Source: Bacillus sp. 7884-1
GTDB lineage: Bacteria > Bacillota > Bacilli > Bacillales > Cytobacillaceae
Assembly: GCF_002272245.1 (NCBI RefSeq)
Contig: NZ_NPDD01000117.1
Coordinates: 1-45,457, forward strand
Direction of reading: 5' to 3'
DNA: 45,457 bases
In this document: piece by piece, positions 24,542 through 32,765 of the stretch
Layout of the letters: the number at the start of each line of letters is the position of its first letter
Numbering within the stretch: the first letter of the stretch is position 1
Program-made: the position numbers and the translations under genes
The notes under the pieces: model-generated
Seen by the model: the letters and a program-made list of their open reading frames with translations, nothing else
What the model was told of the DNA's origin: nothing
Databases searched by the model: none

Positions 24542-25390
24542 TTATAATTCACCGTTGAAAAAATCTAATGTAAGTTTAAGAAATCTCTCTTTTTGCTCAA
24601 CCTGCGCCCAATGTCCACAACGTTTAAAGATATGGAGCTGTGCATTCGGTAAATAATCCATTACATAAAGACTGCTTTGAAGCGGTACAAATCTATCTTG
24701 ATGTCCATGTATAAGTAAAATTTCATGATTCATTTCTTTAAGTGCTGAAGGTGGGACCAGCATATCTGACAAATGGGACTTTGAGAAATTTTCCTCATAG
24801 GATTTGCGAACATCCGGTCTTAAAAACAGCTCTAATCGCTCAGATACAATTTTCTCAAGTTTATCCTCAAGAATACTTTTATCATATAAGAACCAGCTCA
24901 ATAAGTTTTTAAAGGCAACTGGATCCGGATCTTTGTGGAAGTTTGCTAATTTAGCCAACTCAGGAGTAGGTTCTGATAATCCTCCGCCTGCTCCCATTAA
25001 AACGACACGGTCAAACCGTTCTGGAGCATACATTAAAAGGTGAAGAGCGATAACACCTCCAAGAGAGTTTCCAACTAAATGGGCTTTATCAATCTCTAAA
25101 GCATCCATTAGCTCAATTACCTGCTTAACCCTGATATTCATCCACTCTGCCCCATTTTTTGGGTAATTCTCAGGATGATCGGTATTTCCAAATCCATAGA
25201 TATCAGGTGCCACTACATGGAATTCCCCTTTAAAATGAGGTAATATTTCCTTCCAATTTGACTTGGCACTTACCCCTGGGCCACTGCCGTGAAGAAAAAT
25301 AATGGTCTCAGATGACTTCTTATCTCCACCCTCATTAATAAAAGTTTGATAGTTTCCGGTTGGAATTTTTCTAGTATTAACATCCGACAT
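24542..25390 (-). CDS. Alpha/beta hydrolase, meta-cleavage product hydrolase-like, copy 2
   Basis: The protein has 282 residues. FLHGSGPGVS, VGNSLGG with Ser109, HGHQDRFVP with the catalytic Asp, and RCGHWAQVE with the catalytic His are those of MhpC/BphD/HsaD hydrolases. It is paralogous to 15552-16391 and probably acts on the ring-cleavage product of dioxygenase 2. It has its own promoter and cre-like element (25496-25551), shared in design with MFS 2. RBS GTGAGGT. Confidence 0.92.
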   Translation of the reverse strand: MSDVNTRKIPTGNYQTFINEGGDKKSSETIIFLHGSGPGVSAKSNWKEILPHFKGEFHVVAPDIYGFGNTDHPENYPKNGAEWMNIRVKQVIELMDALEIDKAHLVGNSLGGVIALHLLMYAPERFDRVVLMGAGGGLSEPTPELAKLANFHKDPDPVAFKNLLSWFLYDKSILEDKLEKIVSERLELFLRPDVRKSYEENFSKSHLSDMLVPPSALKEMNHEILLIHGHQDRFVPLQSSLYVMDYLPNAQLHIFKRCGHWAQVEQKERFLKLTLDFFNGEL

Positions 25391-25495
25391 ACTTCATAAC
25401 CTCACTTTCTTAAAATACTTTAAGGCAGTAGTGCTTCCCTTTACTAAAATTTCAGTTACGTGTTTTATACCATGATTGTAGTGTAAACTCCATAT

Positions 25496-25551
25496 CAAAA
25501 GCGCTTTCATTAACTAACTATAATTTTACCTCCACTTTTATTCCTTGTCAA
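25496..25551 (-). promoter_or_regulatory. Sigma-A promoter with downstream cre-like element, hydrolase 2
   Basis: Reading the minus strand: TTGACA (25546-25551), 17-bp spacer, TAAAAT (25523-25528), then an AGTTAGT element and ATGAAAGCGCTTTTG (25496-25510), which fits the CcpA cre consensus except at its last positions. The whole block recurs before MFS 2 with identical internal distances. Placement just downstream of -10 fits a roadblock or repressor operator. Confidence 0.75.
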
Positions 25552-25646
25552 TTAATTCTAAATATTTTATTAATTCAAAATCAAAAAAGTAGACAAGACT
25601 AAAGGAATCTATCCCAAAACCAACAAAACCTATTAAATATAAAAAA

Positions 25647-25675
25647 GGATGTACAAAAAAATCTTTGTAACATCC
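25647..25675 (-). terminator. Terminator after MFS 2
   Basis: GGATGT / ACATCC outer stem with an inner TACAAA/TTTGT pairing, followed by six T on the minus strand. It lies 17 bp beyond the MFS 2 stop. Confidence 0.75.
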
Positions 25676-25691
25676 TCTCATCCCTATAATG

Positions 25692-26882
25692 TTAATGATT
25701 TAAAGTAGCCTCTAAATCCTTGTTCGGTTTCCTAACCGCTATCGCCCATATCAAAGCCAAGATAATTAATCCGATTGCACTTACAGCTAATGGGAATCTG
25801 CCAATATCCTGATTAAATATGTTCTGTACCATTTGGAATCCAAATGGCCCTAAAATACCGCCTAAACCCTGGCCTACAACAACTAACCCTACTGCTGGTG
25901 GGGCACCAGGAGGAGTAAGTTCTGAAACTTTAGTGAATACCCCTGGAAGTCCAATTCCCATTGCAAACCCACCAATAATACTACCAACAAAAATCATTGT
26001 TAAGGTTGGTGAGAAATAACAGACCGCCATTCCAATCCCTGTTACTAAAACGCCTGCAGGCAGATAGAAGGTTGGCAGTGCATGTTTTATTTTTCCGAAA
26101 ATAAACCCAGCTATCAGCGTACCAAAAGTGAATACGGAGATTGCCATACCTGCTTCTGTTGCATTACCTAGTTGGTCCCCCTGAATAACAACAGAAATAT
26201 TTGTTACATAACCAAAAATCAAACCAGAATAAAATACCTGTCCTAAACATACCCAATAAATTGCTTTCGGAAGCTTGACTTTAGCCTTTGAGCTAGTCGT
26301 TTCTGAAAATTGTTTCTTCTCAGGTTCAGGAAGATACAACATGGTAATAGCTAAAATCCAAATTGGGAAAAGGTATGTTAGGAAACCATATTGCCAGCCA
26401 AAGGAATCAGCTAAAATCCCGCCGCCTAACTGGAAGAATATTGCCCCAATACAAGCAACCGTGGAAGTTCCAAAACCAATTAAGAAATCTCTTTCTCTGC
26501 CGTCAAAGAAATCTGTAATCACATCTATTGATAACGGCATCGTTATCCCTACACCTAGCCCTAATAGTCCTCTCATCGCAATAATTAATGGCAGGTTATC
26601 TATGAAGGTTGGGAGTATCCCACCAATAATAAATAAGGTCAAACCGATAAATAACAATGTTTTCTTTTTAAACACCTTTGTAAGTTTTCCATAAAAAAGT
26701 GCAGGAACGATTTGTATGAGACCTGGAAAAGTAGCAACCAACATGACAATTGTTGGATCATATTCAGGAAATGCCTTAATGATGTCAGCCATAATGGATC
26801 CTGCTACACCAGCAGCTACATCTTGGAACGCTAGAATGACGACTAAAAACTTTAGCATATTTTTACTGATATTCTTTGCCAT
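25692..26882 (-). CDS. MFS permease 2
   Basis: The protein has 396 residues, with about 12 membrane segments. The loop FYGKLTKVFKKK between segments 2 and 3 and RGLLGLGVGITMPLSIDVITDFFDG in segments 4-5 are typical of MFS transporters of the drug or organic-compound type (DHA-like). It is not of the ACS type of MFS 1, so it may import a different substrate or export a toxic intermediate. Start ATG 26882 is chosen because GGGAGGATCC lies 5 bp upstream; a longer frame to 26909 has no such site. Promoter is twin to that of hydrolase 2. Confidence 0.88.
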   Translation of the reverse strand: MAKNISKNMLKFLVVILAFQDVAAGVAGSIMADIIKAFPEYDPTIVMLVATFPGLIQIVPALFYGKLTKVFKKKTLLFIGLTLFIIGGILPTFIDNLPLIIAMRGLLGLGVGITMPLSIDVITDFFDGRERDFLIGFGTSTVACIGAIFFQLGGGILADSFGWQYGFLTYLFPIWILAITMLYLPEPEKKQFSETTSSKAKVKLPKAIYWVCLGQVFYSGLIFGYVTNISVVIQGDQLGNATEAGMAISVFTFGTLIAGFIFGKIKHALPTFYLPAGVLVTGIGMAVCYFSPTLTMIFVGSIIGGFAMGIGLPGVFTKVSELTPPGAPPAVGLVVVGQGLGGILGPFGFQMVQNIFNQDIGRFPLAVSAIGLIILALIWAIAVRKPNKDLEATLNH

Positions 26883-27033
26883 TTGGATCCTCCCTATATT
26901 TGTTTTCATTTTCTAAAAATGATAAACTCTGCTGCCCTTGTGGCCTGCAAGAAACAACAGCTAAAATTTCAGTTTTAGTTACACTAAAATTTTAATATTT
27001 TATTTTTTTACGTTTTACCGGTGAAAAGCGTAA

Positions 27034-27089
27034 AAAAAGCGCTTTCTTTTACTAACTGTAATTCTACAATCGGTATAAATACTTGTCAA
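27034..27089 (-). promoter_or_regulatory. Sigma-A promoter with downstream cre-like element, MFS 2
   Basis: Minus strand: TTGACA (27084-27089), 17-bp spacer, TAGAAT (27061-27066), AGTTAGT element, then AAGAAAGCGCTTTTTTT. From the AAAAGCGCTTTC block to the -10 is 26 bp, exactly as before hydrolase 2. The transcript leader to the MFS 2 start is about 150 nt. Confidence 0.73.
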
Positions 27090-27150
27090 TATATTCATAA
27101 TGTTTTTTATTTTCTGAATAATTACTATTAGATTATCCAATAGCAAATGA

Positions 27151-27178
27151 AAAAAACGCTGAAAATTCAGCGTTTTTT
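27151..27178. terminator. Orphan symmetrical terminator between the MFS 2 promoter and serC
   Basis: AAAAAACGCTGAA / TTCAGCGTTTTTT stem with a two-base gap that in practice gives a small loop. T-runs on both strands make it bidirectional. No gene ends here on either strand, so its transcript is not identified. Confidence 0.75.
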
Positions 27179-27179
27179 A

Positions 27180-27480
27180 TCTAATTTGTTTATACCCAAA
27201 TAAATATAGAATAGCCTCATTAAATGCACCTGAAGCTATTTATCTGAAATATTACTTCTATTACCTTACATTACAATTAGCATTCCGAGAGAATGGGAAA
27301 TCCAAGTTTCCCTCTCCTTTCAGACAATAATAATCTATATTTATATAATATCAGAATATTAAAAATAAATACTTGTTATTCGTAAGAAATGTAACCGCAT
27401 TCACTAAAAATATTGATATATCAATGAATTATTTTGAGTCTTTTGCATTTAAAATGTTAGAAAATATGTTATATTCTAAT
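27180..27480. other. About 300 bp without a recognised gene upstream of serC
   Basis: AT-rich. On the minus strand AAAGGAGAGGG (about 27308-27318) precedes a TTG-started frame of 14 codons, and an AGGTG precedes a 17-codon ATG frame that ends in the orphan terminator. Both are too short to trust. The serC promoter should lie in the right part (TATATTCT about 27470), but I see no clean -35. This could hold a small RNA or a decayed gene. Confidence 0.3.
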
Positions 27481-27503
27481 AAATGAAAATGGGGAGTGAG
27501 AAA

Positions 27504-28601
27504 ATGAATTCACTAATACAGCGTGCCTATAATTTTAATGCAGGACCATCCGCCCTTCCACTTGAGGTGCTTGAAAAAGCCAAGCAGGAACTTATTGATT
27601 TTCGTGGCACCGGTATGTCAATCATGGAGCTAAGCCACCGAAGCGCAGCCTATGAAGAGGTACATAATAATGCCATTGCCCTTCTAAAAGAATTGTTATC
27701 TATTCCGGAAGATTATGAGGTACTTTTTCTGCAGGGTGGAGGAAGTCTCCAGTTTTCAATGGTTCCCATGAACTTCTTGAAGCCTGGGGATAAAGCAGGC
27801 TATATAATGACAGGTTCTTGGTCTGAAAAAGCCTTTTCAGAGGCAAGGTTATTTGGGAATCCTTATCATGTTGCCAGCACAAAGGAAAGCCAATATCGCC
27901 GAATCCCTTCTTTTGAAGAATTGAAGTACAATTCAACGGATGCCTATATACATCTAACATCTAATAATACTATCTATGGTACTCAGTGGCGTGACTTCCC
28001 AGATACAGGTGATGTTCCACTGATTGCTGATATGTCCAGTGATATCTTATCTAAGCCTTTTGATGTCAGCAAGTTTGGTTTAATTTATGCCGGTGCTCAA
28101 AAAAATCTTGGTCCTTCCGGCGTTACAGTGGCAATCATTCGCAAGGATTTGATTGAAAAAGCTAATCCTAACATTCCTACAATGTTAAAGTATAGTACCC
28201 ACTCAAAAAACAACTCTTTATATAACACACCTCCGACATTCGGAATCTATATGCTTGGTGAAGTTTTGTGCTGTATAAAAGAATTAGGCGGAATTTCTGC
28301 CATTACTGAACGTAACGAGGATAAAGCGAAACTTATATATGATGCAATCGACCAAAGCAATGGTTTTTATATTGGTCACGCTGAACCTGAAAGCCGATCA
28401 CTAATGAATATTACCTTCCGAGTAAACGATGAAGTACTGGAGAAGAAATTCTTAAGTGAGGCTAAGAGCGAAGGATTCGTCGGTGTTAATGGACATCGCT
28501 CTGTCGGAGGCTGCCGTGCATCCACCTATAACTCTGTCCCATATGCAACATGTAAAGCTTTTAGTGAATTCATGGTACAATTTCAAAATAATAATCAATA
28601 A
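27504..28601 (+). CDS. serC: Phosphoserine aminotransferase
   Basis: The protein has 365 residues. It converts 3-phosphohydroxypyruvate and glutamate to phosphoserine and 2-oxoglutarate in serine biosynthesis, using PLP. Motifs: RAYNFNAGPSALPLEVLE at the start, MSIMELSHRS (substrate loop), FLQGGGSLQFSM, and YAGAQKNLGPSGV with the PLP-binding Lys (AQKN). The C-terminal VNGHRSVGGCRASTYN binds phosphate. Start is ATG 27504 because GGGGAG lies 7 bp upstream; an earlier ATG at 27483 has none. Monocistronic, plus strand, and the only plus-strand gene between the island and the core genes. Confidence 0.96.
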   Translation: MNSLIQRAYNFNAGPSALPLEVLEKAKQELIDFRGTGMSIMELSHRSAAYEEVHNNAIALLKELLSIPEDYEVLFLQGGGSLQFSMVPMNFLKPGDKAGYIMTGSWSEKAFSEARLFGNPYHVASTKESQYRRIPSFEELKYNSTDAYIHLTSNNTIYGTQWRDFPDTGDVPLIADMSSDILSKPFDVSKFGLIYAGAQKNLGPSGVTVAIIRKDLIEKANPNIPTMLKYSTHSKNNSLYNTPPTFGIYMLGEVLCCIKELGGISAITERNEDKAKLIYDAIDQSNGFYIGHAEPESRSLMNITFRVNDEVLEKKFLSEAKSEGFVGVNGHRSVGGCRASTYNSVPYATCKAFSEFMVQFQNNNQ

Positions 28602-28610
28602 ACAAAATGA

Positions 28611-28640
28611 GGGAAATAGGTTTACTTATTTCCCTTTTTT
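28611..28640 (+). terminator. Terminator of serC
   Basis: GGGAAATA / TATTTCCC stem with an 8-nt loop, followed by T6. The 3' end of the convergent kinase-like gene overlaps its right half. Confidence 0.85.
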
Positions 28641-29272
28641 ATTTTTCGGTATAATCGATATCCTCTTCGAACACTGTTGACAATAAAAAATGGAATAGGT
28701 GGATGATATTTATAAATAAGCGGCAAATAAATTTTATAATACGCTTTTTTCAAGTCATCCCACTTACGGCATTTACCATGCTTATAAAAATCCGAAACAT
28801 CCACAATATATCCCCTTCCATTACTCATAACGACATTTTTTCCATGGACATCAAATGGATTTAAACCCACTGAACGCGCATATGCTATCCCCTCATCTAC
28901 ATCCCGGATAACAGATTCAGGGATGCGGATGCCTTTAACAACCGCATCGAACAAATTCATTCCATCTATCCTTTTTAAAATCAAATAATTATCTCCATAG
29001 TCAATTAGTGAGGAAAAAGATTCATGCTTACCTAACTTTTTGTATACATTAACTTCCTTTTTTAAATCCTCAGGTTTTCTTCCATACACCTTAACAACCC
29101 ATTTAGGATTTGATTGATGCAAAAAGACACCTGCATAATTACCGCTGCCGATTGTTTTCCAAGTATTCGAGACATTTTTAACAATAATTGGTTCAAATGG
29201 ACCTTCCATTGTCAGCTGGATATTGGGCAGTAATTCATTTCCAATTAATTTTATATATTTCTCTATATTCAT
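28622..29272 (-). CDS. Small protein kinase-like protein (YrzF/YbdM type)
   Basis: The protein has 216 residues, shorter than a full Hanks kinase. Kinase-like elements in order: ATP-loop region IGSGNYAGVFLHQ, Lys in WVVKVYG, Glu in LKKEVNVYKKL, hinge LILKRIDG, catalytic loop FDVHGKNVVM (Asp and Asn) and metal motif VDVSDF in place of DFG. It resembles Bacillus YrzF or YbdM small kinases of unknown substrate. The C-terminus is very basic (RRGYRLYRKIKKGNK). Start ATG 29272 with CTGAGGTG upstream. Convergent with serC. No partner gene is apparent. Confidence 0.75.
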   Translation of the reverse strand: MNIEKYIKLIGNELLPNIQLTMEGPFEPIIVKNVSNTWKTIGSGNYAGVFLHQSNPKWVVKVYGRKPEDLKKEVNVYKKLGKHESFSSLIDYGDNYLILKRIDGMNLFDAVVKGIRIPESVIRDVDEGIAYARSVGLNPFDVHGKNVVMSNGRGYIVDVSDFYKHGKCRKWDDLKKAYYKIYLPLIYKYHPPIPFFIVNSVRRGYRLYRKIKKGNK

Positions 29273-29466
29273 TGCACACCTCAGAAAAAAGCGGATTATT
29301 AATTCTTTATGTTAGTATATATCCGATATACACTTTGAATAAATAAAATATTCTTATTTTAAAGAAAATATTTCTATACTCACGAGGTGGTACATGATTT
29401 TCCAATTTATTTGAAACGAAAGAGATTAAAATTAGTACAAAATACTCAAAAAGCAAAAAAATAAAA

Positions 29467-29485
29467 CCAGGAAAGTGAATCCTGG
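29467..29485 (-). terminator. Terminator after the 66-residue protein gene
   Basis: CCAGGA / TCCTGG stem with a short loop, followed by a T-rich minus-strand tail, immediately beyond the stop codon. Confidence 0.7.
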
Positions 29486-29491
29486 CTTTCA

Positions 29492-29692
29492 TTATTCTTC
29501 AAAATAGTCTTTAAATGCTTTGGGGTTACTTGTATCCTTCCCCTGATAATATGGATTGTTTTCGGTAGAATCCTGTGGGTCAAGATTGGTCTTAATGATC
29601 AAATGTGGTACCGAGGGCTGCTCAGCAATAATTCTGTCGTTCAATTGGTCGAAATCAGGCAGTTTGTTATTTCCAGGTTGTCTAGGGTCCAT
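29492..29692 (-). CDS. Conserved-looking small hypothetical protein, 66 residues
   Basis: I do not recognise this protein. It begins MDPRQPGNNKLPDFDQLNDR and is polar, Pro/Asn/Asp-rich, acidic at its end (KDYFEE), without membrane segments or Cys. Start ATG 29692 is chosen because TTAGGAGGTG sits 8 bp upstream, which is a strong ribosome site; a longer frame to 29779 lacks one. It has its own terminator and follows cotE, so a sporulation-time role is conceivable but only by position. Confidence 0.7.
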   Translation of the reverse strand: MDPRQPGNNKLPDFDQLNDRIIAEQPSVPHLIIKTNLDPQDSTENNPYYQGKDTSNPKAFKDYFEE

Positions 29693-29788
29693 CTCATTGA
29701 CACCTCCTAAAAAATAGCATGCTGATTTTTCTTTTTTATCATACATTTTTTTCTTTAAAACTATTATATAATGATACAAAAGAAAAAA

Positions 29789-29812
29789 CTAGGAAGTAGA
29801 AACTTCCTAGTA
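29789..29812 (-). terminator. Terminator of cotE
   Basis: ACTAGGAAGT / ACTTCCTAGT perfect stem, 4-nt loop, followed by six T on the minus strand, 4 bp past the cotE stop. Confidence 0.9.
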
Positions 29813-29815
29813 TGT

Positions 29816-30361
29816 TTATTCTTCTTCGACTCCAAGTAAGAAATCTGGGTTTAATTCCTCAAATTCCTCGTCATCAACATCCATTCCCCAATCATCGTCA
29901 TCATCTTGGCAGCCCTTTGGATTAATGGCAACACATACTTTTGTTTCACCAATTACTTCCACTAGGAATTCCTTTTCAACATGAACAATGATTCGATTGC
30001 CATTTGGGGAGATGACTGCTTCACAACAATTAGGCTGTTGCAAAACACGAGCACAAATCTCATTGTCATCCAAGCAATCATGGTCACGGTATTTCAACTT
30101 AATGACATCTGTATATTTAACACATTCAGTAACAACTTCAGTTCTGGTATTGTCATTGTATGAGTACCATACATTGATGTCATAAGAGCCGTGTATCTCT
30201 ACAGTTTTGCCGACTTTTTTCGCGTTGTATTTATGGTTGATAATCCAACAGCCAAGTATGCTGGTTGGACTATGTGCCGGGCTAATCGTATGATTGGAAT
30301 TGGTGAATTTACGCCCTTTCGCTACTACGGCCTTAACAATTATCTCTCTGTATTCTCCCAT
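29816..30361 (-). CDS. cotE: Spore coat morphogenetic protein CotE
   Basis: The protein has 181 residues, the same length as B. subtilis CotE. It opens [20 protein letters not shown] and contains [35 protein letters not shown] and [17 protein letters not shown], all close to the known protein. CotE organises the outer spore coat. The acidic tail ([19 protein letters not shown]) is the usual interaction segment. Start ATG 30361 is chosen because GAGGAGG is 10 bp upstream; an earlier ATG lies before the SD itself. Expected control is sigma-E then sigma-K. Confidence 0.97.
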   Translation of the reverse strand: MGEYREIIVKAVVAKGRKFTNSNHTISPAHSPTSILGCWIINHKYNAKKVGKTVEIHGSYDINVWYSYNDNTRTEVVTECVKYTDVIKLKYRDHDCLDDNEICARVLQQPNCCEAVISPNGNRIIVHVEKEFLVEVIGETKVCVAINPKGCQDDDDDWGMDVDDEEFEELNPDFLLGVEEE

Positions 30362-30416
30362 TTCGCGCGAAACCTCCTCATTCATTTTCATTTCATCCTA
30401 TGCAATTTTTTAGACT

Positions 30417-30443
30417 AGTGTGCGATATATTTCTGAGAATACT
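30417..30443 (-). promoter_or_regulatory. Candidate sigma-E-like promoter of cotE
   Basis: Minus strand: AGTATT (30438-30443), 13 bp, then CGCACACT (30417-30424), which matches 6 of 8 positions of the sigma-E -10 CATACACT. Known sigma-E control of cotE in B. subtilis supports it. A sigma-K promoter may lie further upstream near CATAAAATG. Confidence 0.35.
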
Positions 30444-30552
30444 GGTTAAAAGTTTAGTCATAGTACATTTTATGCGGGAGTTTTATGTAGGTTACAATTA
30501 GGCATGTATTTAAGTCAGGAGGATTTTCTTCTGTGAGATAAATGCATAAAAA

Positions 30553-30577
30553 AACCAGGCTTTAACAAAGCCTGGTT
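30553..30577 (-). terminator. Terminator of miaB-ricA
   Basis: AACCAGGCTTT / AAAGCCTGGTT stem with a 3-nt loop, followed by a seven-T run on the minus strand. Confidence 0.92.
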
Positions 30578-30586
30578 ATGATTTAT

Positions 30587-31039
30587 TTAATGATTGTGGT
30601 CATGGTCGTCATGATTTCCACAAGACCCGCCATTACTTACACTTGCACCTGTTTCACCTTTTAATACATCTCCACCGGTTGATTCAATAACAACATCTGT
30701 TACTTTATTTGAGATCGTTGTGGCAATTAACTGAAGCAATTCATTTACTTCAATTTGAGATTGCTTAAACTCTTGCACAACCGGAATATTGTCTAGTTCC
30801 TGTTCAATGGAAGCAATTTTGTCTTCCACCTTTTTCAATGCTTCTGGCTTATCGTAATGCTGTAGATTAACTGCTTGCTTTTGCAAACCCTTAATATCAG
30901 AAATTAGCGTACTAACTTTTGCGTTTACGTGAATCTGTGCTTCTGCTCGTTTAAAGAAATCAACTTCTTCTGTTTCCGCAATCATACGTGCTAATTCTTG
31001 GGCACGAGCGATGATATCGTCTTTTGTATATTTAGCCAC
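30587..31039 (-). CDS. ricA: RicA (YmcA), member of the Y-complex RicAFT, with His-rich tail
   Basis: The protein has 150 residues. It matches YmcA: ARMIAETEEVDFFKRAEAQI, then LQKQAVNLQHYDKPEALKKVEDKI, then ELLQLIATTISNKVTD and STGGDVLKGETG. With RicF and RicT it binds iron-sulfur clusters, promotes RNase Y processing of mRNAs and stimulates sporulation, competence and biofilm formation. The C-terminus GGSCGNHDDHDHNH is rich in His and Asp, unlike the B. subtilis end as I recall it; it may bind metal. It is 1 bp downstream of miaB and co-transcribed with it. RBS is in the miaB end. Confidence 0.94.
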   Translation of the reverse strand: MAKYTKDDIIARAQELARMIAETEEVDFFKRAEAQIHVNAKVSTLISDIKGLQKQAVNLQHYDKPEALKKVEDKIASIEQELDNIPVVQEFKQSQIEVNELLQLIATTISNKVTDVVIESTGGDVLKGETGASVSNGGSCGNHDDHDHNH

Positions 31040-31040
31040 T

Positions 31041-32585
31041 TTACTTCACCTCTACTGGTTCTAATTCTTCCACCATTTCTCCGTTTAATGACCATGTTTT
31101 TGCATCGGTAATTCTCACCTTTACGATTTTACCAATCGCTGATTTAGGTGCAGCAAAATTAACAAGCTTGCTTTTAGACGTGTATCCTGCAAGTACTTCA
31201 GGATTATTCTTGCTTTCCCCTTCGACAAGAACTTCGACAATTTGGCCTTTATATTTCTTCATTGCCTCAGCAGACATCTCGTTAACTAAAGCATTTAAAC
31301 GCTGTAAACGTTCCTTCTTTACCTCCATTGGAACATTATCCTGCATTTTTGCAGCAGGGGTACCCTCACGAGGTGAATATATGAACGTATACGCTAGTTC
31401 GTAGCCCACTTCACGATATAAAGACATTGTTTCTTCAAATTGTTCATCCGTTTCATTTGGATAACCAACAATAATATCAGTAGTTAATGCAACGTTTGGA
31501 ATCGCTGCTTTAATCTTGCGTACCAGTTCTAGATATTGTTCTCTCGTATATTTACGAGCCATAATCTTTAATACATCAGTAGACCCGGATTGAACAGGAA
31601 GGTGGATATGATCCATTAAATTGCCGCCTTTTGCAAGAACTTCAATCAAATGGTCATCAAAATCACGTGGATGACTTGTCATAAAACGAATACGCGGAAT
31701 ATCTATCTTCCGTAATTCATCCATAAGTTCACCTAGACCATAGGTCACACCCTCTAAATCTTTCCCATACGCATTTACATTTTGGCCCAAGAGTGTAACT
31801 TCCTGATAGCCTTGTGCAGCTAAATGACGGACTTCTTGGATAATCTCTTCAGGACGACGGCTTCGCTCTTTACCGCGTGTAAATGGAACAATACAATAGG
31901 TACAAAATTTGTCGCAGCCGTACATAATGTTAACCCATGCCTTTATATTTCCGCGTCTTACCTTTGGAAGGTTTTCAATAACGTCCCCTTCTTTAGACCA
32001 TACTTCAACAACCATTTCTTTTGACATATAAGCTTCATGTAATATGTTTGGCAAGCGGTGGATATTATGGGTACCGAAAATCATATCAACTTGATTATAG
32101 GTTTTTAGAATCTTATTAACCACAGATTCTTCTTGAGACATACATCCACATACACCTATAAGTAAATCTGGCTTTTCCAACTTCAAATGCTTTAAATGCC
32201 CTAGTTCACCGAACACTTTGTTTTCTGCATTTTCACGAATTGCACATGTATTTAAAAGAATCACATTGGCATCCTCAGTTGAATCTGTAGGTTCATACCC
32301 TAGAGCCAAAAAGATTCCTGCCATTACTTCGGTATCATGTTCATTCATTTGGCAGCCATAGGTACGGATATAAAACTTACGGCCTTCTCCCATACCACGA
32401 AATTCTTCTGGAATAGAGAAATCGTTATGATACTTTACTTCTTCTTTGCCACGCTTTTTAGCGTCTTTTAATGAAGGTGCTGTAATTACCTGCTCAAAGT
32501 ACTTACTGTAATCCTTGGCGGATTTTTTGTCCGAAGAATTAGCAGCTTCGATTTGTTGAGCATCTATACGTTGTTTTTCATTCAT
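31041..32585 (-). CDS. miaB: tRNA-2-methylthio-N6-dimethylallyladenosine synthase MiaB
   Basis: The protein has 514 residues. It adds the 2-methylthio group to isopentenyl-A37 of tRNAs by radical SAM chemistry. The N-terminal methylthiotransferase domain has Cys78, Cys114 and Cys148 for the auxiliary cluster ([25 protein letters not shown]). The radical SAM motif is C224-x3-C228-x2-C231 ([13 protein letters not shown]). A TRAM domain closes the protein. The extra N-terminal 65 residues are usual for Bacillus MiaB. Start ATG 32585, with GAAAGGAG upstream. Confidence 0.97.
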   Translation of the reverse strand: MNEKQRIDAQQIEAANSSDKKSAKDYSKYFEQVITAPSLKDAKKRGKEEVKYHNDFSIPEEFRGMGEGRKFYIRTYGCQMNEHDTEVMAGIFLALGYEPTDSTEDANVILLNTCAIRENAENKVFGELGHLKHLKLEKPDLLIGVCGCMSQEESVVNKILKTYNQVDMIFGTHNIHRLPNILHEAYMSKEMVVEVWSKEGDVIENLPKVRRGNIKAWVNIMYGCDKFCTYCIVPFTRGKERSRRPEEIIQEVRHLAAQGYQEVTLLGQNVNAYGKDLEGVTYGLGELMDELRKIDIPRIRFMTSHPRDFDDHLIEVLAKGGNLMDHIHLPVQSGSTDVLKIMARKYTREQYLELVRKIKAAIPNVALTTDIIVGYPNETDEQFEETMSLYREVGYELAYTFIYSPREGTPAAKMQDNVPMEVKKERLQRLNALVNEMSAEAMKKYKGQIVEVLVEGESKNNPEVLAGYTSKSKLVNFAAPKSAIGKIVKVRITDAKTWSLNGEMVEELEPVEVK

Positions 32586-32726
32586 AAATAATAAATCTCC
32601 TTTCAGTCAATTTAAAAATTAGTCTATGAAAAGTAAAATTTTCCCTGTACTAGTGTATAAGAATCCTACCTAACACACTTCCGCACATTATTATAGTATA
32701 AAGGTTTATAGGCTTGAAAACAATAG

Positions 32727-32757
32727 AAAATCCCGTAGCAGTATACTACGGGATTTT
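32727..32757 (-). terminator. Terminator of korA-korB
   Basis: AAAATCCCGTAG / CTACGGGATTTT perfect 12-bp stem with a 7-nt loop, 8 bp after the korB stop, with T-rich flanks. Confidence 0.92.
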
Positions 32758-32765
32758 CCATGTAC

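Noticed and set aside
2980..26882. A complete steroid-degradation (Hsa/Kst) cluster
   Set aside because: HsaA-, B-, C-, D- and E-like genes are present, but no KshAB, KstR, HsaF or HsaG is seen, and the FAD_binding_2 proteins look closer to TcuA or fumarate reductase than to KstD.
29307..29492. 61-residue hydrophobic open frame on the minus strand
   Set aside because: It starts in the stop region of the 66-residue gene and passes through its terminator, with no ribosome site.
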